Positions 1-16,705 of a DNA stretch of 64,000 bases are shown in pieces. The number at the start of each line of letters is the position of its first letter. The first letter of the stretch is position 1. Made by a program: the position numbers and the translations under genes. Origin of the DNA: Oreohelix idahoensis (Eukaryota > Mollusca > Gastropoda > Stylommatophora > Oreohelicidae); the NCBI GenBank assembly GCA_024509875.1, contig JAMPIV010018963.1, forward strand, positions 629,001 to 693,000, in the 5' to 3' direction. The notes beneath the pieces are model-generated. The model was not told the DNA's origin, made no database searches, and saw only the letters and a list, made by a program, of their open reading frames with translations.

Positions 1-171
1 CATTTGTTTTTTCACTTCTTCCCATGCCATTTTTTTGACGCGTTACTCCATAGCTTCATAAGCAATGCATGCAGATAAATGACCACAACAGAATTAGTGC
101 CGTACTCAGGGCATACAGCAGAAAAAACACAATATAATTATTTCCCGCCATATGTTGGCTGGTATGCTGCT

Positions 172-368
<197 letters not shown>

Positions 369-563
369 CTGTATAATCCAGGAACAGAGTGTGAAATGTA
401 AATATAAGTGTTTACAAGTTTACATATTTGGAATCTTTATTCATTTTCCTATGAATCCATGCTGGTCATTAATTTGTACATTTGATTGTTATGAAATTCA
501 TTGCATTCTGTGCAGGCAAGGGAGAAAACCAAAAATGCAACCAATAAAAAAAATTCATTCACA

Positions 564-1567
564 CTATCCTCTGTATCTGGTATATCCACCGTGTGCTTGC
601 AAACAAGCTTGGCAGCGGCTCCGCATGGAACGCACAAGTCTCTGAAGGAAATTCCGGGGAATCAAGTCCCATTCACATGTAAGAGCAGCTTCGAGCTGTT
701 GCATATTAGCTGGAGAACCTTGCCTGTAGACTCTGCGTCCAAGCTCGTCCCACAGATGTTCTATAGGGGACATGTCTGGTGATAGGGCATGCCAATCAAT
801 CGTCACAATGTTCTGCTGCGTAATGCATGCGGTGTGCGCACGTGCGTTATCCTGCTGGAGAAGCTGCAAGTCTGGATAATTTGTGAACGCAGGAGCAACC
901 AATGCATCCAGAACCTCATGTCGATATGTCACAGCATTAACATTTCCACGGAAGACGTGAAGAGGCAAGCGATGGTGAAAACTGAATCCTCCCCAAATGT
1001 GAATACTGCCACCTCCAAATCGGTTGTGCTGACGAACACAGCAATCTGCAAAGCGCTCTCCACACCGTCGCCAAATCCGCATACGTCCATCAGCAGAAGA
1101 TATGTTGAATCTGCTCTCGTCTGTGAATAGGACAGCATTGCACTGCAGTCTAGTCCATCTGATATGTTGCTCTGCCCATTGCAGGCGCTGCTGACGATGT
1201 CTGTGAGTCAAGTTTGGCCCAACATAAGGTCGTCTTGCAGTAAGGCCTGTATCTCTGATTCGTCGTATGACTGTCATTCGAGAGACTTGCCCACGTTACC
1301 CACTATTGCTCTTGCTGTTTGACTTGCCGGGAGAGAACGATTCCTTAGGTGACTCAGCACAATATGACGATCTTGCGCAGGGGTTGTAACTCGTGGTTGG
1401 CCACTCCGAAGTCTATCCCGGTCACTGCCAGTAGTTCCGTAACGTTCATTGAGACGTACAATAGTGCTGTGGTGGCAATTCATCCTTCTGGCAATGGCCC
1501 GCGAGCTCATTCCGGTCTCCAACATACCAATGGCTCATTGGCGGTCGTTTTCAGATAGTCGTGGCAT
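564..1567 (-). pseudogene. Tc1-like transposase, inactivated
   Basis: The protein would cut and paste its own element. Reading 1567 to 564, it begins MPRLSEND, continues through a helix-turn-helix DNA-binding region (SSRAIARRMNCHHSTIVRL) and then a DDE catalytic domain. The first Asp is in FTDESRFN, the second in QQDNARAHT, the Glu in SPIEHLWDE, and the C-terminus is GGYTRYRG, typical of the family. Three lesions are visible: an in-frame TGA at 1537-1535, a frameshift near 1277, and only 29 residues between the second Asp and the Glu, where Tc1-type enzymes normally have 34. The missing five residues lie just after TQQ. The start was chosen because the N-terminal motif only fits from 1567. 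Confidence 0.93.
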
Positions 1568-1838
1568 TTCAAGCACATGTACTGGGTGTTTTGTCTCAAC
1601 GGCCTTTTTATACCGTGTATACTGCCACAACGCGTACACATTTTCAGGGTCATAGCTGTTGGGAATCGTGTTGCACGTGTAACTTTCATTGTTTTCATGT
1701 AGTCTGTACGCAAACCCGTAGGTTTAGTCATGCACTTTCCATTCCAGCAGCCATTCGCTCTCTACCTCATGACAAACACGGGGAAAATCCATTCCCACAC
1801 TTTTTTTTTCCAGCTTCTCGGCATCAGTATATATAATA

Positions 1839-1863
1839 GTGGTGCGTTTTTAATGTGCTTCAG
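1839..1863 (-). repeat. right terminal inverted repeat of Tc1-like element
   Basis: This is a 25-base exact inverted match to 344-368, followed by TA and a short TA-rich tail that appears to be the remainder of the split microsatellite. Confidence 0.93.
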
Positions 1864-1865
1864 TA

Positions 1866-5636
<3,771 letters not shown>

Positions 5637-6359
5637 GCGTATTTTAAATACTTACACTCCTACTATAAATTCAAGAGTACTGCCCGTAAACAAATAACGC
5701 GACGCACACTTGTAAATAAAAATTTACATATTTCAAAAGTACACCATTCTCATATGTTACGTTTAACAAATTGTTTTTTTTTTTTTTTTTTTCTGCAGCT
5801 AACGAAAAAACATGAAAAAGTGTAATAATAATTCTGCCACGTACGCGTACACCGTGAAACCAATGCGCGGACTCTCGGGGGTACATGAACCACGATTTTG
5901 GAAACACTGCCCCCTGGACACGAATGTCATGTCATGGCCTGGTTCTTATTAGCCCCGTACTTAAGTTTTCGTTTAAGAGGGACCGCCTTGTAGCGGGAGT
6001 GGAATGCTTATCGTCTTTCCATTTTTTTTTTATGTCGTGCACGGGAAAGCATAACGTGCAAACGATTATTCGCGCGTTGTTGTTTTTTTTTTTCGGGCGT
6101 GCAACTGCGCACGGGCAGAATTATGGCGGGAAACAAAGTCCACATTGAGAAACCTAAGATAGACAGGGTACTGAGGATACATCAAGTCATTGCTTATGTT
6201 AAGGTTTTATGATCTTGTATGCCGTAAAGGCACACGTTTAATATGTTTATAACTAGTGTCCAACTCTTATTTGTTTAAGTTTTAACACATTTTAATTTTT
6301 AAAAACATAAACAACAACCAAATAAATAAAGGTAATTAACAGGTACTCGTTGGACATAA

Positions 6360-6545
6360 AGGATGGCACTAGACAATAGAAAAGAAAATATAAGTGATAG
6401 GCTTACCGGGAATCGAACCTAGGACCAACCAGACGGCACCATCGCCTAGCTGTGACAGTACATCGTGATTGGACGCTAAGCCAATTTTGCACCACAAAAA
6501 AGTGCATTATTGGCTGAGGTCATTCTCATGACACTCACACAACTA
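6360..6545 (-). mobile_element. tRNA-derived SINE-like repeat (family C)
   Basis: On the minus strand there is a tRNA-like head with an A-box-like AGCTAGGCGATGG and a B-box-like GGTTCGATTCCC about 35 bases apart. A similar segment, in the same orientation and with the same flanking pattern, occurs at 55795-55960, which supports a dispersed SINE rather than a tRNA gene. The cloverleaf is not complete. Outer limits are approximate. Confidence 0.6.
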
Positions 6546-6679
6546 TTTATTAACTTATTTATTTACTTTCCACGGGACTCAGGTTTCCTTCATTATTTAT
6601 TTAAGAGTTCATCCATCCGTGACTTCAACCTACCCATCTATTCTGTGTTATTCGTCTTCCACTATACACAAAAGATGTG

Positions 6680-7015
6680 ATTTCCTGATATAAAATCTGA
6701 TATTCCAGGCATTGAAAGTAAAGGAATTCAGACAGAAATTCAAAGAAAGCGTAAAGCAACTAAGTATATTGATCAACAACTTCCAGCAAAGCTCTGGACA
6801 CGTGCATATACTGATGGTTCGGCAAAAAACTGCAACTGAAAATGGGAGGGCTGGCATCCTCATCAAACTGAAAGAATAGACTTCACCTTTGGCAATGGGG
6901 CAAATACTGCAACAACTTCAATGCTGAAGCAGAGGCCCTGAAACAGGCAGTAGAAACTCTTATTGAGTACAAAGCACATGCAGAAAAACAGATAATGACC
7001 TTTACAGATTGTTTA
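6680..7015 (+). pseudogene. LINE RNase H fragment (I-like), decayed
   Basis: Translating + gives pieces matching the RNase H region of the I-like LINE at 22109-25826: IPGIES, an ATKYID segment, LWTRAYTDGSA (the first RNase H Asp) and NFNAEAEALKQA with the catalytic Glu. At least two frameshifts and several stops separate these pieces. It is an old 5'-truncated or internally trimmed copy in the opposite orientation. No reverse transcriptase part remains. Confidence 0.8.
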
Positions 7016-10009
7016 AGGAACAAATTGTAGACGGGTGAAGAAGGCAAACATTTTCCCTCTTCCCTATCCCACTAACTGACCAATGAAAAGCCAGCTTGGT
7101 ATAAATAGTGTCGGAAGATCCCTAGACATGGAGGAAACGAAAGTATAGATGTTAAGGATATTTCGTAAGGCAGGGTGCAACTAATCATGGAATACCTAAA
7201 TAAAGAAGGACCCAATTCGATAATAGGGATCATTAGCTTAAGGCAGATAGCAATAGATTCACTGGATGTGTTGTAGAGCCGAAGTTATTATGAATAAAAG
7301 ACAGTGGAACATGAACCATGTTGTTTTTCCCTGTTTCGGCTGCTCCAGTGAATAGTCGGATAAACTATATGATAAAATGGATATCCATAGTGACAGAGCT
7401 CATTCATATGAGTAAAATAAGCCTAAAGATGGAGGAAATCGGTGCAGAAATAAGGATTCCAGAATTATTTTGGATTTACTTTCTTAGCACATCTTGCCTT
7501 GCCTACACGATTTTGGATGCATGCAAACGTACCTTGGTCCAGTTGCCACCTCATACATCCGCAAGGCCATCATAAAAGGGGAGAGAACGCATGACACAGA
7601 TTCACTCACCGCCTATTTCAAACTACAGTCACAGAGCACAAGCAGTTATTTAACTCCGTTGCCATCTGCAGAAGTGTGAGCAGACTGTGTAACTATTAAA
7701 AGCCTGTCTGTGATTGAAGGGAAGCGAGATGTTAATTAAATATATATACGTAAATATATTATCAATGTGTATTAAAGAAATATTGGCATGTGTAGAATCA
7801 TTGTGCCATTTCTGGAGGAAAACCCGAAGTGTGTAGGTTTAGTTCAATTGTGTAATAATTAAGTAGAATGAATTGATTGAGCCAACTTGCTTGAGCCAAC
7901 AAGTTGTGGAAAGCGTTTTAAAGATATTATGCTTGTTGGAAAGGACTATCCAAACTGGAGGAAGGAATGACTATAACAGATTGATTTTCTGTATTATTTG
8001 ATATATGACACAATGATTACCATAAGGCCTATATGATTTTATTGAAACAAATCATGGACAAAACTGTAACAAGTGAATTATTGAACTATTGTGCTAGAAC
8101 TTGAACGAATTGCGTTATTCATGACTTACTATGTCTCTTGTGAGTAACCACAGCTTGTCTGAACTGTCTCATGTTACCTCCTATCTGGCTAAGGAGACAA
8201 TGAGCGATACTACATAGGTTGTATATATTGTTTCAGGTTATATCCTGCCCTGAGTGTCATACACAATCTCTAGTGACCAAGTCAGCAGTTAGATGCTCAA
8301 GTTTGTCAGAGCCTTTGCCAGTATTAACTGTGTCATCTTGACAAGTGGAGGACCCGCAGTAGTGGGGTTCCATCCAATCATACTGCTGTATGAGACCTAT
8401 GAAGGACTTTGTTTCAGATAAGTAGCTCAGTGTTGGGCTACTCTTCAATTTTTAAACACAACCAAATTAACCCACCCACGAATAGACTATGTAATGATGA
8501 AACTGTGGTGTATATAGAAGACATTTGACAGTCATATGAGTCATAAAGTAACATTTATATTCATCTATTCAAGAAAGCACAAAAGTAGAGACAGATTCCA
8601 TCAGGAAGCAAGAAAACAGTGAAATTGAACTATATTAGTTTAAGAAATTAACTGTAAATGTGTTATATATCTACATATATTTGAGAGTGACCCATAATTT
8701 TATTTTGCATTCAATTGAGTTTTATTTGAAAAATTAACAAAGAACAAAGAAGAAAAGATCTTGTACATAAATAAATTCTAAATTGTACCCAGAGTCTTCA
8801 GTGAATTATTTAAATTTGGTTTAAAGTTCTTGTTGTGAAGTTAATTACCCCTAGCAGAGTTATTGTCTAAGGTTAGTCAGGAGAGGAGCCCACAGGAATC
8901 TAGATAGTACAGTACCTTCTCATCTAGGAACCTATACAGCTTGACTATACCTTGCATGTCGATACACCATTACTCTTTTCAGAGAATGGGGTATTTCTTG
9001 TAAGGCCAGTCTCTTATCTGGCACTATCCTGGTATCATCTGATACATCTATTTGTCCAGGATAATATCACCATCATTATATCTTTCATCTCGCTACAGCT
9101 ACTTCATGTGACAATTTGTATTTGAACTCCTGATACCGTGCATGAAGTAAACTGGCAAACTATGTATGACCTATCCGAACTTGAAACCTCTCGAGACTTA
9201 TTTTACCTGCCTAGAAAGCCACTTCACATATTCATGCCTACCTGCTTTAAGTTTAGAATCTCTGCGCTGAGTTCATCGTCAAAAATAGAAAGCTCTCTGC
9301 TGTCCGGAATTCAGTGGTTCGGCCCTGAACTCTCTCATTCGAGTTCAAGAAATTCATAGTTCTAAAAGTGTTCGGAGAACAGTACGAACGTTTTCATCAT
9401 ACTTGTGAATGGTAAACACTGGTTATTAATTCTACTGGGCTGCGGTAAACTAATGACAATTTATTTTCATACGTGTATATATGTGTACAAAACGCTTTTT
9501 TTGCACTACATTAATTGAATGTTGCAGACTTTGACAATGAAATAATTCCAGAGAGCTGGTCTACGGGAAGATTTTAGTAGCTGAAATATGTCGCTATCGT
9601 TTTGTTTGTGTAACAAGTTAATAGTTATGAAGTGCAACATAATGAACAAGAGAATACAACAGTGAATTAAAAGTTTAAAAGATATGCACAACACGATAGA
9701 GAAACATCTCATTTGAGTATAGATGTATGTTTTCTATCGTAGACTACACAAAATTTTGATGAGTTTATCTTTCAAACAGCACGAATAAATTGATCTTTCT
9801 GACCTACGCTGGTTGATCGATATGTGAAAATGATTTTTTTTTTTTTTTTTTGGTAAAGGAACAATGTAAATAATTACACAGATAAATTGTTAAAATTAGC
9901 TTCAGGGGGCAGAGCATAAGCTCGCTAATTTTGCAATATTTATCATAATCCAAAATTTCTTCCTAAATACAGCTTTCAATATCTTAAGTTGTTGATACAA
10001 TAATTAGAG
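7016..10009. other. no supported gene
   Basis: This is AT-rich sequence without a recognisable frame. It contains a poly-T run at about 9834-9851 and otherwise nothing I can assign. Small open frames (for example 7318-7575, 8257-8448) lack domains and splice context. Confidence 0.55.
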
Positions 10010-10125
10010 AGTCAAATGGTCGCATCCCTCAAGTGTGTCGTACGTGGCGATTAATGTGAGGTTGTGCATTGGGCTTGCAACCTCATCGTGTAAAACCAAA
10101 TGCTACAGAAACGACTGAATCAGTA
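10010..10125 (+). mobile_element. dispersed repeat family B (SINE-like) copy
   Basis: The segment shares blocks with other copies in the window: a GTCGTACRTGGCGA-like block, a GTGAGGTTGTGCAT-like block, then GCAACCTCATC and a TGCTACAGAA-like end. Matching copies lie at 47400-47545 (minus), 48962-49075 and 49505-49660. The ends of the unit are not fixed. Confidence 0.65.
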
Positions 10126-10295
10126 ACATTGAATGCTTTGTACAGAAGATTTGCTGCAAGGGGACCAGCTGTAGTAGGAATGGGGGGGGTGTGTTCCATG
10201 CTGCGTATGGAGCAAAGAGGAAAGTGATGTTGACGAGGAGGACGATGATGATGATGATGAAATGATCGCATACGTAAAAGAGTAACGTAAAGTGT

Positions 10296-10496
10296 CTTCT
10301 TCTTCTTTGATCATTAGCCGCCGACCGTCAAAGCAGTCAGTGGCCATTACGCCTGGTGGCGTCTTGTAGGGTAACAACAAATTGATTCCACTTTGCTCGG
10401 TCGGCGGCCATCCTTCGTACAGTGCCCCAACTCTGGTTCATTCTTTGCATTTCAGCCTCCACAGTCCTCCGCCAAGTTGTTTTTGGTCGGCCTCTC
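10296..10496 (-). mobile_element. 5'-truncated RTE-type LINE insertion
   Basis: This 201-bp piece is the reverse complement of the last part of the RTE LINE at 57550-60870 (C-terminal coding, short 3' UTR and GAA-rich tail). It is flanked by perfect 13-bp direct repeats TAACGTAAAGTGT at 10283-10295 and 10497-10509. These are target duplications, so both ends of the insertion are exactly defined. It is dead on arrival and encodes only the C-terminal edge of the reverse transcriptase protein. Confidence 0.93.
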
Positions 10497-10558
10497 TAAC
10501 GTAAAGTGTACTTCTGCTTAAACGTGGTTTAGGTTCGTAACGAAAGACTTAGTTAACA

Positions 10559-11541
10559 TGTGACCGCTTGGCCTTCCACGCTAGCATTATCCCTACTACT
10601 TCCACGCTAAGCATTTATACGTGCTATAATATGCTACATATAAGAATGACAGACCTCAAAAGCAAATAAGACGTTTTTACACAAAACGCAGTATCATTCA
10701 CAGTTCAGTTGGCAGTTACTGCTCTGACAGGGCAAACGTAGGTCAGTCCTAGATAAAAATAATGAATGGGTTTTATGCGCGGAGAGTGGGAAATGATAGT
10801 TTGTGTGATCTGGTTTTTTTTTAATCCAATTGTTAAGTTGGAAAAGATCACACATGTGAAAAAAGTCGAAATAACAGAAAGTCGTGTGCAAAAAGTCTAA
10901 AGCAGAGAGTCGTGTGCAGAAATTGTACCGTGTAGAAAAAAGAACGGGACGTGTGGATAAAGGCGGGAAAAAAAGAAGAAATAGTATAAATAGAAGAGAT
11001 GTGAGCGATAGGCAGAGATTTCAGGATTTATGATTCCAATGATACAATGATTTTAGACTAGAGGATTTTTACAGATAACGTTAGGTGAACTTCGTCTTTG
11101 AGGATATCAAGAAAAGTTTTTTTTGAGTAGACAAGTGTGTATATTATTTAGTTGGATTATATATTTTTTATTTTGGATAAACAACCATCATTTTGTGAAA
11201 TTTACAGTGTTTGTCTAATAACATCAATAAACTCTAATATAATTTTCTACTGAATTGATGTTTGTTGAAATTTACAGTAATTTCTTTTTGATATACGTTG
11301 TTGTGCTGAAACTGTTTTGCTTATCACCAAACTCAAAGGGAAGAACCTACCTGGGAAGAAGAAAAATGAGTAAAGGTCAAGTATTATCATCTCTGGCGGA
11401 AGGCCAGTTAGCACTTGAACCACAACAACATAGAAAAGATTAACTCTGACTAAATAAAAATCAATATATCTACTAGTGCCGTATAACCTACACGGCCACA
11501 TATCTTCAAATTGATGCCGTGACCTGCGCAACAAGTAAGCT
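10559..11541 (+). repeat. LTR-like repeat, copy 1
   Basis: This roughly 980-bp block recurs in the same orientation at 21832-22108 joined to 34379-35098. It begins TGTGACCGCTTGGCC. It contains a TATA box (TATAAATA, 10985-10992) and a polyadenylation signal (AATAAA, 11226-11231), and TTTACA at 11271-11276 could be an LTR end. The order fits a U3-R-U5 LTR of about 720 bp plus leader, or an LTR of about 980 bp. I could not find matching target duplications or a convincing primer-binding site, so the limits are unresolved. Confidence 0.6.
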
Positions 11542-12303
11542 ACAACAGGAACAAGAAATGAACAGGTCAACAATACATATTGCCGTAGAGAACCAGAGAG
11601 CAACAATACATATTGCCGGAGAGAACCAGAGATCAACAATATATATTGCCGGAGAGAATCAGAGAGCAACAATACATATTGCCGGATAGAACCAGAGATC
11701 AACAATACATATTGCTGGAGAGAATCAGAGAGCAACAATACATATTGCCGGAGAGAATCAGAGAGCACACCACATAACTACAATAGAAGATCCCAGATCA
11801 AGTATCGAGACAACAGCAAAAACACGGGTCGCATAGCCACTGTCGACAGCCACTGGAACAGTCTCAATAAAAGAGATTGTCGCATTGCAGTCAGAAATTT
11901 TATCAATGGAATAAAACAACGAAAGATATGGGAAGTAAATAATGTTACAACGACTGACCAACAAACATGTATGATAACAACAGAAGATGGACTAACGGCA
12001 CATATCAGACCTCTAAAACAATGGAGAAAACCACTTAACAGACATCACCAGGTCGGTTTTATGAAATCAAATGAGACGCAATGGGCCCCCATGATCAATA
12101 GTCAACCTAGAGAAATGCACAAACTGCAAGTGAATAAAATAAAGATGATTTCTGTCGCAACACAAACAGATGTTGACAGGTCAAGTCAGGTACATGACCC
12201 ATTGAACACCCACACATCGTCTAGACACATTCCAACAGCAGTAATACAGTCGGCCAGGCAGACAAATTCCCAAGATAGCACAGTCACTGATCCACCGCAC
12301 TGA
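11539..12303 (+). pseudogene. unrecognised frame with six 11-residue repeats, probably element-encoded
   Basis: The frame is open from just after a TAA at 11536-11538 to the TGA at 12301-12303 (254 codons). Its first ATG is only at 11971, so it needs an upstream spliced start or has lost it. Residues 11-77 are about six copies of an 11-residue unit (NNTYCRREPES) from a 33-bp tandem repeat at 11568-11768, each with one Cys. A basic region follows (HIRPLKQWRKPLNRHHQVGF). It lies directly downstream of the LTR-like block, where a gag gene would sit, but I recognise no gag motif. It ends just before a long C tract. Confidence 0.5.
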
Positions 12304-12306
12304 TTC

Positions 12307-12408
12307 CCCCCCCCCCCCCCCCCCCCCCCCCTTCCCCCCCCCCCCCCCCCCCCCCCCCACGCACATCCGACAGTGAAGACCCCCCCCCCCCCCCCCCCCC
12401 CCCCCCCC
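12307..12408. repeat. poly-C tracts (poly-G on the minus strand)
   Basis: Three long C runs (about 24, 24 and 28 bases) are separated by short spacers containing TT and ACGCACATCCGACAGTGAAGA. The minus strand could form G-quadruplexes. The tract lies between two coding-like frames that are out of phase, so expansion or contraction here probably broke one frame. Long homopolymers are also prone to sequencing error. Confidence 0.9.
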
Positions 12409-12413
12409 ACGCT

Positions 12414-12557
12414 GAGTTACGTGAGTTACGCGAAAGACTGGAATATCGAAATACGAGGTTACAGGCCGAGCAAGTTACTCCAGAACACACTGACACCACG
12501 ATAGATTCCTGCCAGCCTATTGGACAACAAACATACAATAGAAATGAATGGGTGTGA
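12414..12557 (+). pseudogene. short coding remnant, coiled-coil-like
   Basis: The 47-codon frame begins ELRELRERLEYRNTRLQAEQ, a leucine-rich charged helix, and ends at TGA 12555-12557. A proline run encoded by the C tract precedes it in the same frame. Composition matches the frames on both sides, so it is probably the continuation of the 11539-12303 gene after a frame change in the C tract. No known family recognised. Confidence 0.45.
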
Positions 12558-12747
12558 AAAACAAATCGAAAAAAGGTGATTCGTCTTACGAGGACAAAAG
12601 AATGAGAAAATAGCCAACGTTACGGCCACAAGCCCTTCGTCAGGGAAAGGAAAGAAAGTGAAGGTTAGATAGGACACATAAGAACCTAAAAAAATATAAA
12701 AATTTAAAAATAGGTACTTCCCTGAAGGCGGCAAAGTCCTAACGCTT

Positions 12748-13350
12748 ATGGGCGCGTGCCAGGAAAATGAACAACCTTCAACAAGCAACTACCACTCTGA
12801 TGAACAGTGGGATAGTGAAGACGAGACACCCCTGCAGGTCATTCAAAGTAGAGCAATTCACAACAACCAGTATACTAAGGATAATGATACTCGACACACA
12901 GCACTGTGTAATGAAGAAAACGCAGACAGCGCTACATGCACACTTGAGGAAAATATTATTCTTCCATCACCTCCATTGAGACACAAATCTGACCTCGATA
13001 CAGCAGATCCCGAGAGTGACCACGAAAGTATGAACAGTCCAGACAACACTGAATTTCACACAGCAACGAAGCGCCCACATTCTGGATCAACTGATGACTC
13101 CCCACCGTTAGCAAAATTTGTCCGGTTACCTCAAGAGCAAGTACGTATGAAATTGCGAAGAAAACGCAGACAGCCCCACAACACGCAGCATGAGGTGCAC
13201 CATTTCAACATTACTTCATCCTTACCCTCGACAACTGCAGCCACCATCCACTCGACAGTGCGAAATACGCCATCCTCTTGTGATCAACGATTGACGAGGA
13301 AAAAAGTTATCTTGATGGAAATCGCCAACTTCCTCACGTCAAATTCGTAA
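12748..13350 (+). pseudogene. unrecognised 200-residue acidic Ser/Thr-rich frame
   Basis: It encodes a polar protein with an acidic first half (DEQWDSEDETP, DLDTADPESDHES) and a basic stretch (MKLRRKRRQPHNTQH) near residue 135. A repeat-like stretch (about 12560-12745, containing AGCCCTTCGTCAGG) separates it from the preceding coiled-coil remnant and may be an insertion into one longer gene. No domain is recognised. A gag-like structural protein or a nucleic-acid-binding protein would fit the composition, but this is inference only. Confidence 0.4.
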
Positions 13351-13534
13351 AAGTCCAGTTCAACGATTATTGGTTTATTGGAGAATCAATCTTCTCTAAT
13401 AACAAAGAGGTACTCACCCAGCTATAGTACCCAACGAGTACTCTCTCTACAATAGTACTCTCCCTCGTTACCCACCATCATCTAAAGTCACTAGTATCCA
13501 TTTTTTGGGTAGGAAATTTTATTTTTTCAGAAAG

Positions 13535-14639
13535 ATGTCAGCCTCAGTCAAGATCCTGCTGATGATAGTGACAGTTACGACGTCTATAACACCCAGATAT
13601 ACTTACAAATTAATTATGGCGTGACGCCACTGTGTTTGAGTTTTATACAATTATTTCAGATTCTTCGTCAACATGGACTGTCATTATGATTACATATTTT
13701 GCACCGCTACGTCATGATATTTAAGAACTTTCGCAAACATTCGCAGATCTACAACACTATGTTATCCAGGTTAAACAGAACTTTAAATTATCTCAGTTCT
13801 CTAGTTATACAAAATTTTTTTTTTGCAAGTGTTAGGTACGAAATCTTTATGATTAGAAGAGTACTCACTGATCTTAGAGACGTAGTCACCCATAGTACAA
13901 ATTACACCACTTTTGCCTTTGAAAATCTTTATAATAGGACTTATGCTTTACAAAAGTTTTTTTTTTCCCCTTCTTAAGGAATTTAGTGACAAAAGCAAAC
14001 ACACTATATGCACACACATATTTTTCCATTGTGACACATGAGAGTTTTTTTTTTTTTTGAAATGTGTTAACTCACCGCTTTCCTTTTGTGTTATGGAAAG
14101 ACCGTTTTATAATGTTCAATCGCATCGAAAATGTATTTTGGCGATTTTTCTTAATGATGCTGTTTACAACCTCAATGATCGTATATGGCTACTCACATTA
14201 TTCAAGCCAACGACCCTTTCTCACAGATAAATGACGAATTTTCATCTCCTGTCACCTTCTCCGACATGCTCCATCACAGACGGATCGTTTCTAAATCGAC
14301 GCCCTGTTCCGAGCATCCCCCACTATTCAACAGGAATTTACCTATGTTAACGTGTCTATCAAATTCTTTAAATACTTCTTCGTAGTCTGGGAAACCCCTT
14401 CTCGTATTCCTGAATCCAGTGAGACACACCAGAGATCATGACCCGACACACTCGAGTGTCAGGACTATTGATTTTGCCTAGCATAATTGGTGTTTTAAAT
14501 TTTAAGCTGTTTTGTGAATAACTACCATATGTACAAGAAGATGAGATGTCCACAGCGGACATCGGTAAAAGGTAATGAGGACATTGATACCCCCACTGAC
14601 ACAGCTAACGCCCCTAAGACCCCCGAGTACATTCCATGA
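13535..14639 (+). pseudogene. decayed membrane-glycoprotein-like (possibly envelope-like) gene
   Basis: A splice-acceptor-like TTTTTTCAG ends at 13530, four bases before an ATG. The ATG opens a hydrophobic leader (MSASVKILLMIVTV) resembling a signal peptide, which meets a stop at 13622. Downstream, separate frames show a helical stretch with N-glycosylation-type sites (13699-13977), a Cys-containing block (about 14060-14210), a hydrophobic segment (about 14458-14500) and a hydrophilic tail ending EYIP before TGA 14637-14639. Several frameshifts and stops separate them. The order leader, ectodomain, membrane segment, tail and the position downstream of an LTR-like block suggest a retroviral-type env. 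No family match is certain, and it is non-functional as it stands. Confidence 0.4.
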
Positions 14640-15669
<1,030 letters not shown>

Positions 15670-15897
15670 TGACCATTAGTTCTATGCTGTTAGGCTGATG
15701 TTCGTTGCAGCTACTACATTTAAGATTGTTAAATACTTAATGAATATTAGTCACTCCTGTTAAATACTGCCAAAGTATTTTTTTTTTGTTTTGTTTTTAT
15801 TTGTGTTGTTTGCACAACCGATGAAAATCGTATGCGATTATACATATTTTTTTTTAATGTTATCATTAAGCATGTTATCATTATGGTGATGACTAAT

Positions 15898-16690
15898 TGT
15901 TACAGTGGGATATATTAGAGGATCATGCATGTATACGCGAATGATAGCAGGTGTTCATTCAGGACAAATATTGTCAGTACACATAACAAAGCCGGTAGGT
16001 GAATAGGTCCACGGGAAAACATGGTTGACATTTAATACATAAAGTCACTTCACAATAGTATCCATCAACACATCAAAAGTACATAGCAATGGATAAGCGT
16101 AGTAGATTCCCTCGTCCGTCAATAAGTTTCAAACGTTAGACATCTTTACGTGGCATATAATATAATAATGATGCACTACTCTCATCTCCACTCAATCCTG
16201 GCCGTATGTACTAAAGGTTCGGGCAATCCACGAAAACCAAAGTAATGCGGCAGAAGAAATCAGGGCAAACCAAATATTAGTTGCCTCGTATATCAAAGTT
16301 ACTTGTGGTAAATTAGGGTCTGAACTTCTAGATGAGTTCAGGAACCAACTTGCACATAACGTGGCGGCCTCAAACAATAAATGCCACGATGTATATTTAT
16401 ATATCACACTCCATTATCCCGGAGCTTGAAAATTTACATCTCTCTTGGACGCAAACACAAAGACGGAAGCCCAATTAATTTACACACTGAACCCCACGAC
16501 ATGTGACCGAAACGTCACTAGTTGACCGTCGCTCAACACGGGTGAACGCTTCGCTCACCACGGGTGGACGCTTCGTGCAAACCGTAGTTTGTCTACAGGC
16601 GAACACAATTCCTCACATATAAATGGAAATGTGCTAGCGTGTAGCAACATGCCCCACTATTTTATCTGCATCCCAAATCTATCCTTAACA
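15898..16690 (-). repeat. 3' LTR of element B
   Basis: This is the 793-bp partner of 20772-21564. A minus-strand open frame of 71 codons (16192-16407) is present in both LTRs, but it looks like chance coding. Confidence 0.88.
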
Positions 16691-16705
16691 TATCACCCCC
16701 TTCGC
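16691..16705 (-). promoter_or_regulatory. candidate polypurine tract of element B
   Basis: On the minus strand GCGAAGGGGGTGATA lies directly before the 3' LTR, the position used for plus-strand priming. Confidence 0.5.

Noticed and set aside
6403..6463. Functional tRNA gene on the minus strand
   Set aside because: Box-like motifs are present, but stems do not pair and a second similar copy with shared flanks exists at 55.8 kb, which fits a SINE.
12181..12538. Glycine-rich open frames on the minus strand
   Set aside because: They are the complement of the poly-C tracts; real coding in this area is on the plus strand.
16192..16407. 71-residue frame in each LTR of element B (also 21066-21281)
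   Set aside because: It is duplicated only because the LTRs are duplicated. No domain and no start context.
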